From: an uncultured Shewanella sp.
GTDB lineage: Bacteria; Pseudomonadota; Gammaproteobacteria; Enterobacterales; Shewanellaceae
DNA: 64,000 nucleotides
NCBI RefSeq assembly: GCF_947495455.1
Contig: NZ_CANLZC010000004.1
Coordinates: 1-64,000 of the forward strand
Reading direction: 5' to 3'
Both the position numbers and the translations under genes were made by a program. The first letter of the stretch is position 1; each line of letters begins with the position of its first letter. The notes below the pieces were generated by a model. That model worked only from the letters and a program-made list of their open reading frames with translations. It was not told the DNA's origin and did not search any database. Below are positions 1 to 10,673 of the stretch, one piece after another.

Positions 1-85
1 CATTTTGTCATTTTGTCATTTTGTCATTTTGTCATTTTGTCATTTTGTCATTTTGTCATTTTGTCATTTTGTCATTTTGTCATTT
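1..85. repeat. Octamer tandem repeat array (cattttgt)n
   Basis: Ten perfect head-to-tail copies of the 8-base unit cattttgt run from the first base of the window, then a partial copy breaks into unique sequence at about 85. The array is cut by the window edge, so its full length is unknown. It lies between genes, so copy changes would not shift a reading frame here, but they could alter spacing to a promoter outside the window. Confidence 0.95.
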
Positions 86-275
86 GGCAGCCACAACACA
101 CATCCCCTCTGTGCCATATAAGTAAGCCATCAATGGAGGTAACAATTGCCGCACCTAATCCTGTCTTTAGAGGCTAATTCCCACCTGGTAGAGCGGACAA
201 ATATAAAATGGGCAGCAAAGGAAGATAAAGAGGGGGAGTTCAAAGTGTCAGTGATAATAGGCTTATTTTTGACAC
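86..275. other. Intergenic spacer, no gene recognised
   Basis: Nothing coding is supported between the octamer array and the tRNA terminator. Open frames here on either strand have no ribosome binding site and one of them runs antisense through the tRNA. Confidence 0.5.
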
Positions 276-300
276 AAAAAAACCGACTTGATGTCGGCTT
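276..300 (-). terminator. Rho-independent terminator of tRNA-Leu
   Basis: On the minus strand, GCCGAC - ATCAA - GTCGG forms a short GC-rich hairpin followed by seven T. It lies about 40 bases downstream of the tRNA-Leu 3' end, in the right orientation. Confidence 0.8.
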
Positions 301-338
301 GTTAGCTTTCAACGTTAAAAAGTTGAAATGAGTATTAA

Positions 339-423
339 TGGTACCGGTGGACGGACTTGAACCGTCACTTCCGAAGAAATCGGATTTTGAATCCGACGTG
401 TCTACCAATTCCACCACACCGGC
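339..423 (-). tRNA. tRNA-Leu (anticodon CAA)
   Basis: Read on the minus strand, the 85-nt sequence folds as a class II tRNA: acceptor arms GCCGGTG/CACCGGT, a D-arm with GGTAGACAC, an anticodon stem TCGGA/TCCGA with loop TTCAAAA (anticodon CAA, decoding UUG), a long variable arm TTTCTTCGGAAGT, a T-arm GACGG-TTCAAGT-CCGTC, and an encoded CCA end. The long variable arm, length and anticodon together give leucine. A promoter lies upstream and a terminator downstream, so it appears to be a single-gene transcript. Confidence 0.95.
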
Positions 424-484
424 TTCATTAATACTGTGACTTAACAAAAGCGTTTGAACACTTTGACTCGTTAAGTTGCAGAGA

Positions 485-512
485 ATTATACTCATGCTCG
501 GCACGATGGCAA
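485..512 (-). promoter_or_regulatory. Sigma-70 promoter for tRNA-Leu
   Basis: On the minus strand TTGCCA is followed after 16 bases by a perfect TATAAT. Transcription would begin about 55 bases before the mature tRNA 5' end, leaving a short leader for processing. Confidence 0.65.
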
Positions 513-697
513 GCACTTTACTTGAAGTTTCTCACTGACCGCGCGAAATTCACTCAGAAGCCCGCTTGCAGACTTTTTAAATCCTAAATTTCGCCTTCTT
601 TATTCCGCCTCCTTTGCATCACCTTGATCGAAAAAATGTGAGCATGTTAACAAAATGTATTGATTTTATTGGCTCAACTCTGTTGAGGCTAAGCTGA

Positions 698-711
698 TTG
701 ATCCAGATCAA
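698..711. promoter_or_regulatory. FNR/EtrA-type operator
   Basis: TTGATCCAGATCAA matches the FNR consensus TTGAT-N4-ATCAA perfectly. It sits 67 bases before the start codon of the DUF3149 gene, close enough to activate a promoter from around -41. This suggests control by oxygen through FNR (EtrA in Shewanella). CRP-family proteins share related sites, so the exact regulator is inferred. Confidence 0.7.
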
Positions 712-777
712 TGGTTCAGACTATCAGCAACGTTATATTGTTCACACTAAAGAAGAATAAAGAAAAAGGATTTAATA

Positions 778-912
778 ATGGCATTTTGGCTTGATCTCAT
801 GTTTGGCAACGCCATCGGCTTACTGTCTATGATTGTCATTTTTAGCACCATTGGTATTGTGAGCTATATTCTGTGGATGTTCGTTAAAAAATCGGCAGAG
901 CCAGAAAAGTAA
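778..912 (+). CDS. DUF3149-like 44-aa membrane microprotein
   Basis: ATG follows AAAAGGA with good spacing. The product (MAFWLDLMFGN at its start) has one strong transmembrane segment of about 23 residues from position 12 and a short charged tail ending AEPEK. It resembles the DUF3149 family of tiny single-pass proteins known in Shewanella and Vibrio relatives, whose function is unknown. It is a stand-alone gene behind a perfect FNR box, so a role in the inner membrane under low oxygen is reasonable but inferred. It converges on parC, with a terminator between the two genes. Confidence 0.75.
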   Translation: MAFWLDLMFGNAIGLLSMIVIFSTIGIVSYILWMFVKKSAEPEK

Positions 913-940
913 AACCCGCAGAAAAAAGCCCTTACTCAAC

Positions 941-970
941 AAAAAAGCCCTTACTCAAAAGTAAGGGCTA
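941..970 (-). terminator. parC terminator
   Basis: On the minus strand GCCCTTAC pairs with GTAAGGGC across a 6-base loop, followed by TTTTTT. It lies 20 bases downstream of the parC stop. A partial direct copy of the left arm (gcccttactcaa) lies just beyond it. Confidence 0.75.
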
Positions 971-991
971 AATCATTAACATGCTATAAGT

Positions 992-3259
992 TTATATCGA
1001 GGTAGTATCATCTCCTAACATAACATGATCCACTCTTTGTAAACCTCGAGGCAACTTGGCCCCTCGCCGTCCCCTCTCACCACGGTAATGCTCTAAATCA
1101 CTGGGTTTTAAAGTGAGTTTGCGTTTACCCGCCCACAAGGTGACAGGCGTATCCACAGGCACAAGCTGCAAATGGATCAGTAATTCTTCTCGATTTTTCG
1201 CCCGCTCAGTGGGAATGCCGATAATCTTATTCCCCTTACCTTTAGACAATTGAGGTAAAGCGTCGAGACCAAAGAGCAACATACGCCCTTCATTCGTAAT
1301 GGCCAGAATAGACTCATTGCGTTCGATACTGACTTTTTGAGGCGCTAATACCTTAGCGTTACTTGGCAAAGTGAGTAAAGCTTTACCCGCTTTATTTCTT
1401 GAAATCATATCCTTATAACTGGCGATAAAACCATAGCCCGCATCACTGGCCAGCAAGTAGCATTGCTCATCATCACTGAGAAGCACATGTTGCGCACTCA
1501 TACCTGGCGCCAAATTGAAGCGCTTAGTAATAGGCTCACCCTGTGAGCGTGCTGAAGGTAAAGTGTGAGTGTCTGTCGTAAAAGCACGACCACCTGAATC
1601 AATAACCACACAGGCCTGATTACTGCGCCCCGCCGCAGAGCCTAAGAAGCTATCACCTGCTTTATAGGACAAAGTATTACCATCAACATCATGTCCTTTG
1701 GCACAACGTATCCAACCCTTTTCAGATAACACGACTGTCACCGCTTCAACTGGGATCAATTCTTGTTCAGTGAGCGCTTTGGTTTCAGCCCGCACCACTA
1801 ATGGCGAACGCCTTTCATCTCCATAAGCCTGTGCATCTTTTTGCAGTTCTTTCTTAATCAAGGTTTTCATGCGGCGATCTGAGCTCAACGTGAGCTGTAA
1901 CTTATCGCGCTCAGCCTCAAGTTCACTCTGTTCGGTCTTGATTTTAACTTCTTCTAACTTTGCTAAATGACGTAATTTTAAGTCTAAAATGGCATTAGCT
2001 TGCAGCTCACTGAGCGCAAAACGACTCATAAGTTCAGTTTTAGGATCATCATGATGACGAATAATATCAATGACTTCATCAATATTTAAAAAAGCAATCA
2101 TCAATGCATCGAGAATATGCAGTCGGGCTAAGACTTTATCCAATCTATACTCTAATCGACGTTTGACGGTATTAAAACGGTACTCCAGCCACTCGGTTAA
2201 GATCTGTTTTAACCCCTTAACCTGTGGACGGCCATTTAATCCTAAAATATTTAAATTAACTCGATAGCTTTTTTGCAGATCCGTTGTCGCAAACAAATGC
2301 GCCATTAATTGCTCACAATCGACACGATTAGAGCGAGGAACAATCACTATGCGTACTGGATTTTCATGATCCGACTCATCACGTAAATCCGACACCATAG
2401 GTAATTTTTTTGCCTGCATTTGCCCAGCAATTTGTTCTAATAATTTGGCACCACTCACTTGATGGGGCAAAGCTGTTATCACCACTTCACCGGACTCTAT
2501 GCGATAGACTGCTCTTTGCTTAATAGAGCCTTTTCCTATTTCATACATTTTTTTTATGTCGGCAACAGGCGTGATGATTTCCGCATCTGTGGGATAATCA
2601 GGTCCAGGTAAACACTCCATCAAGCGTTCTAACTCGGCCTTAGGGTTATCCAGTAATTCCACACAGGCAGACACTAACTCGTTAACATTATGCGGCGGTA
2701 TATCCGTCGCCATGCCCACCGCAATACCCGTAATGCCATTCATTAAAATATGAGGCAAACGAGCCGGTAACACTAGAGGCTCTTTCAGGGTACCGTCAAA
2801 GTTGACACCCCAATCAACCGTACCTTGGCCTAACTCTCCAAGTAAGACTTCAGCACATTTTGACAGCCTAGCTTCGGTATAACGCATGGCGGCAAAAGAT
2901 TTAGGATCATCCGGTGCCCCCCAGTTACCTTGCCCATCCACAAGCGGATAACGATAGGAAAAAGGTTGGGCCATTAATACCATGGCCTCATAACACGCAC
3001 TATCGCCGTGAGGATGATACTTACCTAACACATCACCCACAGTACGGGCTGACTTTTTATGCTTAGATTGCGCAGTGATCCCTAATTCGCTCATTGCATA
3101 AATAATGCGGCGCTGTACTGGCTTTAATCCGTCACCAATATGGGGTAATGCGCGATCCATAATCACATACATCGAATAATTCAGATAAGCCTCTTCGGTA
3201 AAGCGGCGCAGCGGCATCTGCTCTACCCCATCAAGACTTAAATCTATTGCATCACTCAT
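992..3259 (-). CDS. parC: DNA topoisomerase IV subunit A
   Basis: ParC is the breakage-reunion subunit of topoisomerase IV, which decatenates daughter chromosomes. The 755-aa product has the normal family length. The winged-helix/tower region carries the catalytic tyrosine at about residue 127 (motif RYTEARL). The quinolone-resistance region ([15 protein letters not shown]) keeps serine at about 87 and glutamate at about 91, the residues usual in susceptible enzymes. A C-terminal beta-pinwheel fills the last 250 residues. It lies downstream of parE on the same strand with one gene between, and its ATG directly abuts the stop of that gene, so the three are probably co-transcribed. GyrA is a paralogue, but the pairing with parE and the shorter C-terminus favour ParC. 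Confidence 0.97.
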   Translation of the reverse strand: MSDAIDLSLDGVEQMPLRRFTEEAYLNYSMYVIMDRALPHIGDGLKPVQRRIIYAMSELGITAQSKHKKSARTVGDVLGKYHPHGDSACYEAMVLMAQPFSYRYPLVDGQGNWGAPDDPKSFAAMRYTEARLSKCAEVLLGELGQGTVDWGVNFDGTLKEPLVLPARLPHILMNGITGIAVGMATDIPPHNVNELVSACVELLDNPKAELERLMECLPGPDYPTDAEIITPVADIKKMYEIGKGSIKQRAVYRIESGEVVITALPHQVSGAKLLEQIAGQMQAKKLPMVSDLRDESDHENPVRIVIVPRSNRVDCEQLMAHLFATTDLQKSYRVNLNILGLNGRPQVKGLKQILTEWLEYRFNTVKRRLEYRLDKVLARLHILDALMIAFLNIDEVIDIIRHHDDPKTELMSRFALSELQANAILDLKLRHLAKLEEVKIKTEQSELEAERDKLQLTLSSDRRMKTLIKKELQKDAQAYGDERRSPLVVRAETKALTEQELIPVEAVTVVLSEKGWIRCAKGHDVDGNTLSYKAGDSFLGSAAGRSNQACVVIDSGGRAFTTDTHTLPSARSQGEPITKRFNLAPGMSAQHVLLSDDEQCYLLASDAGYGFIASYKDMISRNKAGKALLTLPSNAKVLAPQKVSIERNESILAITNEGRMLLFGLDALPQLSKGKGNKIIGIPTERAKNREELLIHLQLVPVDTPVTLWAGKRKLTLKPSDLEHYRGERGRRGAKLPRGLQRVDHVMLGDDTTSI

Positions 3260-4384
3260 CTATAAAATATCCTGTACTTGATGATTGTTTTTATAAAAGA
3301 GTCGATAAACTCGACCTTTAAAATCATCAGAAATAAACAAAGCACCGTCGGGTGCTGTGATTAAAGAATAGGGTTGAGCTATTGGAAACTCACTGTCTAA
3401 AAAGCTCACTATGGTTTTGCGCTTAATCACTCGTTGAGACTCAAGCGTCAATAACATGACCTGATAGCCCACTTTACTTGAACGATTCCAAGAGCCATTT
3501 TCAGCAACAAAGAGTTGGTTTTGATACTGACTCGGAAATTGATGTCCGCGATAAAAATGCAACCCCATCGGCCCCACGTGCGCCGGCAATTCATACACAG
3601 GCTCTGTGACTTTCAAACCTTTAGGCTTAGTAAAAGCAGGTTCTAGCAGGGACTTGCCATGAAAGTAAGGAAAACCATAATGTGCCCCCACTTGATCCAC
3701 TCGATTAATTTCATCTGCAGGTAAATTATCACCTAACCAGTTTCGCCCTAAATCAGCAAACCACAATTTACGCTCTTTAGACCAATCAAACCCTGTAACT
3801 CGTCGAATCCCTCTAGCAATCACTTCACTGTCGCCAGTATCAATATTAATTGCTAATAACTGACCTAACGGCGGCTTGGCCTCACAAACATTACAATCTA
3901 CACCTAAGCTAATATATAAATACCCATCAGGGCCAAATTGCATCGCTCGGCGACTCTTTATTACTTCCGCGGGAAGTTTGTTATAAACCTCTTCGGGCCT
4001 AATCCGCCGCCTGAGATTATTTTCAATATCGCGATAACGTAAAATTTTCTTCTCACTCGCCACAAACAAATCACCCTGATAAAAAGCAATCGCTTCCGGC
4101 GTGTTCAATCCATGGGCCACCACGTAGCGTTTATTGACTCGGCCATTGCCATTCGTATCAACCAACGCGTGGATCAGCCCACTTTTTCCCGTACCAACAA
4201 ATAAGGTGCCTTTGTCACCTATGGCTAATTGTTTTGCATCCCCTAAATTAGAAGCATATAAGCTAAGCGCAAAACCATCAGCCACTTTAATCTTAGATAA
4301 GTCAACAGCATGAGACTGCAAACTCCATATAAAAACGATGAACAACCATAATCCAAGCCATTGTTTTTTATGAATACGTATCAT
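3260..4384 (-). CDS. Exported PQQ-dependent sugar (sorbosone) dehydrogenase-like beta-propeller
   Basis: The 374-aa product begins with a clear Sec signal peptide (hydrophobic core at residues 8-22, probable cleavage after SHA). The rest reads as the beta-propeller of soluble aldose-sugar/sorbosone dehydrogenases, with repeated patterns such as QFGPDGYLYIS and LFVAENGSWNR. These periplasmic enzymes use PQQ or a similar quinone; no PQQ synthesis genes are in this window, so the cofactor is uncertain. A CxxC pair (near residue 163) is present. It sits between parE and parC with no gap to parC, an odd metabolic insertion in a topoisomerase operon. Substrate not determinable. Confidence 0.75.
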   Translation of the reverse strand: MIRIHKKQWLGLWLFIVFIWSLQSHAVDLSKIKVADGFALSLYASNLGDAKQLAIGDKGTLFVGTGKSGLIHALVDTNGNGRVNKRYVVAHGLNTPEAIAFYQGDLFVASEKKILRYRDIENNLRRRIRPEEVYNKLPAEVIKSRRAMQFGPDGYLYISLGVDCNVCEAKPPLGQLLAINIDTGDSEVIARGIRRVTGFDWSKERKLWFADLGRNWLGDNLPADEINRVDQVGAHYGFPYFHGKSLLEPAFTKPKGLKVTEPVYELPAHVGPMGLHFYRGHQFPSQYQNQLFVAENGSWNRSSKVGYQVMLLTLESQRVIKRKTIVSFLDSEFPIAQPYSLITAPDGALFISDDFKGRVYRLFYKNNHQVQDIL

Positions 4385-4439
4385 GCTTATTACCTTTAGA
4401 TTATTCCCTTAACCCTTCATGAGGCCAGAAATTAAAACA

Positions 4440-6341
<1,902 letters not shown>

Positions 6342-6373
6342 TTATAATATGAGGGCTTGATTGCCCCTAAAGT

Positions 6374-6952
6374 TTAATGGTCTAACTGCAAAAAGTCACA
6401 AATAGATGTTAACTGCTGAGCATATTCGGTAAAACTATGATCCCCACCTGGCTGAATAAGCAGTTGGCAACAGTGATATTTTTTTACCGCAAGCTTATAA
6501 TCCAGCACTTCATCACCGGTTTGTAACAATACTAAAAAGCGATCGGGGTGCAAAATAACAGGTGTATTATAGGCGATAAGCTGAGCTTTATGCTCAGGCT
6601 TTATTCGATATGTTTCATCCGTATAAGGATTATATTGCTCGCCGATTAAGTCATCCAAAAGCACATCAGGCTCCACTGCGGGATTAATCAATACCGCTTT
6701 TCCACCATGATGTTCAGCCAAATAACTCGCGAAATAGCCGCCTAATGACGAGCCAATATAGTGTAATTTTTGCCCTTCTTTTTTAGCGTTTTCAACAATA
6801 CTCTCAAGCAATGCCATTGCTTCTTGAATATCACTGGGCAGCTGAGGCTGACAAAATGTCATATCAGGATAATTTTGGGCCATAAATTGCGCCGTTATCA
6901 CAGCTTTATCGGATAACGGCGAACTATTAAAACCATGAATATAGAGCAGCAT
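6374..6952 (-). CDS. yqiA: YqiA-family esterase
   Basis: A 192-aa alpha/beta hydrolase of the UPF0227/YqiA family, known in E. coli as an esterase acting on short acyl esters, also encoded just upstream of parE. The nucleophile elbow GSSLGGY places the serine at residue 69; an aspartate follows in QTGDEVLDY and a histidine in GGDHSF near residue 172, completing the triad. The N-terminal LLYIHGFNSSP is characteristic. No signal peptide, so it is cytoplasmic. Start ATG is the first in frame. Confidence 0.9.
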   Translation of the reverse strand: MLLYIHGFNSSPLSDKAVITAQFMAQNYPDMTFCQPQLPSDIQEAMALLESIVENAKKEGQKLHYIGSSLGGYFASYLAEHHGGKAVLINPAVEPDVLLDDLIGEQYNPYTDETYRIKPEHKAQLIAYNTPVILHPDRFLVLLQTGDEVLDYKLAVKKYHCCQLLIQPGGDHSFTEYAQQLTSICDFLQLDH

Positions 6953-7019
6953 ACATCCCCATGCTGCGGTTAGATTCGCCTTTTCTCATTTCATCCTAGT
7001 TTGAATAATGCGAAAAAGA

Positions 7020-7859
7020 CTAATAACCGCCAGCGTCCTTGTCAGGTGAAAAATACTCACCTGGCACACGATACACATTAGTAAGAATGCTACCATCTGC
7101 ATGGAGATCCAGCAAACGATAACCCGGCTGGAGCGCATCTAAAGCAAAATAATCTGATTTAGGCTTAAATTGAATACAAGTGGAAGGGGTAGCCATTAAC
7201 TTTATGTTACCAAATTGGCCGCTATATGTTTCTTCTATGGTTTGATGAACATGGCCCCACAGCAAGCCTTTGACTTGAGGAAAGCGTGATACACGGGCTA
7301 AAAACGCATCGCCATTTTTCATCCAATGATTATCAAGCCATAAGCACCCCACCAAAATCGGATTATGGTGCATAGCCAGCAACACGTGCTTATTGGGTGC
7401 AGCTTCTATCGCTTGCTCAATAAATTCACACTCGAATTCAGACATCTCCCCTCCTGGGGATCCTTTTATCGTGGAATTGAGCATTAAAATTTGCCAATGA
7501 CCAATATCAATACATTTATGGCCATAGATCTTCTCACCTTGCATGTGTAAATTCATTAAGCGTAAATCATCATGATTACCCGGTAAGTAATGACATGGCA
7601 ATCCCACAGGCTTAATCGCTTGAATGAAGTTATGATAAGATTTATCGCTATAATCTTGACTGATATCCCCCGTCACTAACATTAAATCGGCAGGATAAGC
7701 GGTCGCAAGAAGAGTATCGAGCACTGCCTTTAAACTTTGGGCGGTATTCACACCCAGTAATTGCGCATCAGGATCGGCAAATAAATGAGGATCGGTGATC
7801 TGTACCAATCTCACTGCTTGACTGTTTGCAACGGAATAAGAGATCGCCTCTTTCAACAC
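7020..7859 (-). CDS. cpdA: 3',5'-cyclic-AMP phosphodiesterase
   Basis: CpdA hydrolyses cAMP to AMP and so dampens CRP signalling. The 279-aa protein is a calcineurin-like metallophosphoesterase: metal ligands appear in ITDPHLF (D23, H25), VTGDISQD (D65), PGNHDD (N95, H96), AMHHNP and WGHVHQ. Length and the LLGVNT segment match the E. coli enzyme. The start codon appears to be GTG at 7859, placing the first metal motif at the expected distance from the N-terminus. Cytoplasmic. It sits between DUF1249 and yqiA in one minus-strand run. Confidence 0.93.
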   Translation of the reverse strand: MLKEAISYSVANSQAVRLVQITDPHLFADPDAQLLGVNTAQSLKAVLDTLLATAYPADLMLVTGDISQDYSDKSYHNFIQAIKPVGLPCHYLPGNHDDLRLMNLHMQGEKIYGHKCIDIGHWQILMLNSTIKGSPGGEMSEFECEFIEQAIEAAPNKHVLLAMHHNPILVGCLWLDNHWMKNGDAFLARVSRFPQVKGLLWGHVHQTIEETYSGQFGNIKLMATPSTCIQFKPKSDYFALDALQPGYRLLDLHADGSILTNVYRVPGEYFSPDKDAGGY

Positions 7860-7880
7860 AATTGATTACCTAGCTGATGA

Positions 7881-8354
7881 TTAACAGACGGTTTTCACTA
7901 ATCCGCCTATTTTCAATAATTCTTCTAGAAAAGCATTAACACGGTACTTTTCATCTTCATGATGCATTTCAACATTAGGGTAATCATACACTGGACGTAA
8001 TTGAGAAATCTGTTGACTAGTTAACACTTCTGCTAATTGAGCATCATGAAAAATGCGCACAGAAACATAAGGTGTGGGTAATAAATTAACGCTTCCAACT
8101 TGTCTATGACGTGTCTCAGAAGACTTTTTTAAATCAAGATCACGAGAAATTTTAATGACTTGAGTATAAGGCGTATCTTCTAATATATGCACATTTAAAC
8201 GACCAAACTCTCCCACAACCTGCCATTGATGGCCTTTCGGTGAAGTTGTCGGTAACCAACGTAAAATATTGATATAATTTCGCCCACACAAAGCAAGAAA
8301 GCGACTTATGTTAGGTTGATATTTTGTTTTCTTTGCAAATCTAGATTGTGTCAC
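7881..8354 (-). CDS. DUF1249 family protein
   Basis: A 157-aa cytoplasmic protein of the DUF1249 (YqiB) family, always found between nudF and cpdA in enterics, vibrios and Shewanella. Its function is unknown. The start is GTG and lies within the last 14 bases of nudF, so translation is probably coupled. No catalytic motif is visible. Confidence 0.85.
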   Translation of the reverse strand: MTQSRFAKKTKYQPNISRFLALCGRNYINILRWLPTTSPKGHQWQVVGEFGRLNVHILEDTPYTQVIKISRDLDLKKSSETRHRQVGSVNLLPTPYVSVRIFHDAQLAEVLTSQQISQLRPVYDYPNVEMHHEDEKYRVNAFLEELLKIGGLVKTVC

Positions 8355-8985
8355 TTTTCACTACGACCTCTAACGCACTATAATTCATCATTAGCCACTG
8401 CAAACCTATCATCGTTGGTGCACTGACAATTTCACCTGATACCACTTTATTATACGCATTAATTCGACTCATCACATGAACACGTATATCTTCATGCTCA
8501 CTGGCCAGCCCGTGTATCCCTTTCGCTTTCGTTGCATCAACCCAAGCCAAATAAAGATCAATCCGCTCACTGCATCCTCCAGGGCTGGGATAAAAATGAG
8601 TAATTTTATTAAGCTGTATCGCCTCAAGGCCTGTTTCTTCCAATAATTCGCGTCTCGCCACTTCCTCTGGCGTTTCATTGGGCTCTACCATACCAGCAGC
8701 CAGCTCTAATAACCAAGGTGATTGTTCATGCTTTGAGTGAATGCGCGATAAAATAGGCACTCTGATTTGTTCCACTAATATTACTTGATCACTTTGTGGA
8801 TCATAAGCCAGCACAGCGACAGCATCACCCCTTTCAAACACTTCTCGCTTTACCTCGGCGCTCCATCCACCAGAGAAAAGTTTATGCTTAAAGGTCAACT
8901 CATCAACATGAAAAAAACCGTGGTAATTGACTTTTTTATTCATCAATTTGACATCTTTCAAAGTAAAGGTTTCATTTAATGTCAT
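8341..8985 (-). CDS. nudF: ADP-ribose diphosphatase (Nudix)
   Basis: NudF hydrolyses ADP-ribose to AMP and ribose 5-phosphate. The Nudix box is complete: GMVEPNETPEEVARRELLEE, near residues 98-117, followed by TGLE. The preceding substrate-side region (FERGDAVAVLAYD) also fits. I place the start at ATG 8985 (214 aa), because GAGG lies nine bases before it; the longer frame would begin at an unsupported TTG at 9006. It overlaps the DUF1249 gene and heads the nudF - cpdA - parE - parC run. It is divergent from tolC. Confidence 0.93.
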   Translation of the reverse strand: MTLNETFTLKDVKLMNKKVNYHGFFHVDELTFKHKLFSGGWSAEVKREVFERGDAVAVLAYDPQSDQVILVEQIRVPILSRIHSKHEQSPWLLELAAGMVEPNETPEEVARRELLEETGLEAIQLNKITHFYPSPGGCSERIDLYLAWVDATKAKGIHGLASEHEDIRVHVMSRINAYNKVVSGEIVSAPTMIGLQWLMMNYSALEVVVKSDTI

Positions 8986-9252
8986 ATTCTGCATCCTCAA
9001 ACTCAATTAGAATGATTACTCACCTACAATTGTTATTCTAACTAGATAGAAAGAATAGAAAAATTAGTTATTTTGAAAAAAACTGTTACACTTGCTAGTT
9101 GACTTAGAAAGTGGATTTTTTTTAGAATCTAAACACCCGTTAATTTGACATTAACTTGAGAAGCGTCGGGAAACGCAATCGTCTAACTCTAATTAACGCA
9201 TGGCTACACATAGCCTTTCCTCTGGAAGCGTTTTTCCTAACAAGGACATAAA

Positions 9253-10587
9253 ATGAAATTTAAGCTCCGTTCTCTCTGCATCGCTTTATCCCTTGCAGCA
9301 TCAGCCAATACTGTTCAGGCGACCGACCTTTTACAAATTTATGAGCAAGCATTAACGAACGATCCAGCAACCTTACAAGCAAAAGCTCAACGTAACTCCT
9401 TATACGAACAAATCGCCCAATCTCGTGCGGATTTACTGCCCACTTTAAGCGGTAGTATCACAGTATCAGAAACAAAAGATGATCTAAACGCAGAATATAG
9501 TACAGATGGCAATACTAATTATGCCACCTTATCTTTATCGCAAACCCTGTACGATAACAGCTTATGGTCAACCTTGACCATAGCGGAAAAAACCGCTTCT
9601 CAAGCGGATGCCACTTACGCCGCCGCGCTGCAAGACTTAATTATTCGCGTCAGCACCGCCTATTTTAATGTGTTAAGCGCCCAAGACGATTATGAGTTTC
9701 AAGGGGCGGAAAGACGCGCCTATGAGCGCCAATTGGCGCAAACCAAACAACGTTTCGCCGTGGGCTTATCCGCCATTACCGATGTGCATTCTGCTCAGGC
9801 GCAATTTGATTTAGCCACCGCCACTGAGATCACCGCCAAAAACACTTTAATCAATAACTATGAGTCACTAACAGCGATTACGGGCGTGGATTATGACAGT
9901 ATCGATATTCTCGATACCAGTCGCTTTTCCGCCACGGCGGTCTCTCCCACTAACGTTAAAGACTGGGTCAAAACCTCAGAAGAGAACAGCTTAAGCTTAT
10001 TGTCCGATAAAATCGGCAAAGAGATTGCCGAAGAGACTATTAGCTTCTATAAATCAGGTCACTTACCTACACTAAATTTAAGTTTAGAAACAAATACATA
10101 TACCGATAATATATCGAGCTACCCCAGCCATTATAATACTTCCACAGCAGCCGTCACTTTAAGCATTCCGATTTACTCTGGCATGAGCGTCACCTCGCAA
10201 GTCAAACAAGCGCAATATGACTATGTTAATGCCAGTGAAGTACTGGAAGAAACCCATCGCAGTGTAGTACAAAATGTTCGTAGCTACTTTAATAATGTCA
10301 ACGCTGCTATCAGCTCTATTCGCGCTTATGAACAATCGGTCATTTCATCACAAAGTGCATTAGAAGCCACGCAAGCCGGATTTGAAGTGGGCACCCGTAC
10401 TATTGTTGATGTGCTCAATAGCACCAGTACGCTCTATAGCTCTAAGAGTGAATTGTCCACAGCCCGTTACAACTACATTAATTCAGTACTGGCGCTTAAA
10501 CAAGCCGCTGGCACCTTAAATGAAAACGATCTTGCTTTAATCAACCGTGGATTAACTACACCGCCTAAAGACACTGAAACACAATAA
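9253..10587 (+). CDS. tolC: TolC outer-membrane efflux channel
   Basis: TolC forms the trimeric outer-membrane/periplasmic tunnel used by RND and MFS efflux pumps and type I secretion. The 444-aa precursor has a signal peptide cleaved after VQA (about residue 23) and the two repeated OEP halves with long heptad-bearing helices (about 35-220 and 245-430). Typical elements include LPTLSGS and GTRTIVDVLNS. It starts behind a good AAGGACAT site, lies divergent from nudF as in Shewanella and Vibrio, and has a strong terminator. Confidence 0.95.
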   Translation: MKFKLRSLCIALSLAASANTVQATDLLQIYEQALTNDPATLQAKAQRNSLYEQIAQSRADLLPTLSGSITVSETKDDLNAEYSTDGNTNYATLSLSQTLYDNSLWSTLTIAEKTASQADATYAAALQDLIIRVSTAYFNVLSAQDDYEFQGAERRAYERQLAQTKQRFAVGLSAITDVHSAQAQFDLATATEITAKNTLINNYESLTAITGVDYDSIDILDTSRFSATAVSPTNVKDWVKTSEENSLSLLSDKIGKEIAEETISFYKSGHLPTLNLSLETNTYTDNISSYPSHYNTSTAAVTLSIPIYSGMSVTSQVKQAQYDYVNASEVLEETHRSVVQNVRSYFNNVNAAISSIRAYEQSVISSQSALEATQAGFEVGTRTIVDVLNSTSTLYSSKSELSTARYNYINSVLALKQAAGTLNENDLALINRGLTTPPKDTETQ

Positions 10588-10605
10588 GACATTATTTATA
10601 TTTAC

Positions 10606-10634
10606 AAAAAAACCGCGATCTTCGCGGTTTTTTT
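10606..10634 (+). terminator. tolC terminator (bidirectional)
   Basis: AAACCGCG - ATCTT - CGCGGTTT is a perfect hairpin with A7 before and T7 after it. It ends tolC 20 bases downstream of the stop and can also end the convergent barrel gene region. Confidence 0.9.
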
Positions 10635-10673
10635 CCTGTGAATAAACTTGTTACTATGAATAAACAAGCTCCA

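Larger units (their letters stand above)
424..777. other. Divergent intergenic region: tRNA promoter and FNR box
   Basis: This roughly 350-base spacer separates tRNA-Leu (minus) from the DUF3149 gene (plus). It holds a sigma-70 promoter for the tRNA and a perfect FNR-type box before the DUF3149 gene, both listed separately. No other gene is visible. Confidence 0.6.

Noticed and set aside
1..85. CRISPR array
   Set aside because: The repeat is a pure 8-base tandem with no spacers. No CRISPR-like repeat-spacer pattern or cas gene was seen in the window.
130..516. 128-codon minus-strand frame
   Set aside because: It runs across tRNA-Leu, its terminator and its promoter and has no ribosome site; it is a shadow of the RNA gene.
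8472..8678. 68-codon frame inside nudF
   Set aside because: Alternative frame of a well-supported Nudix gene with no signals of its own.
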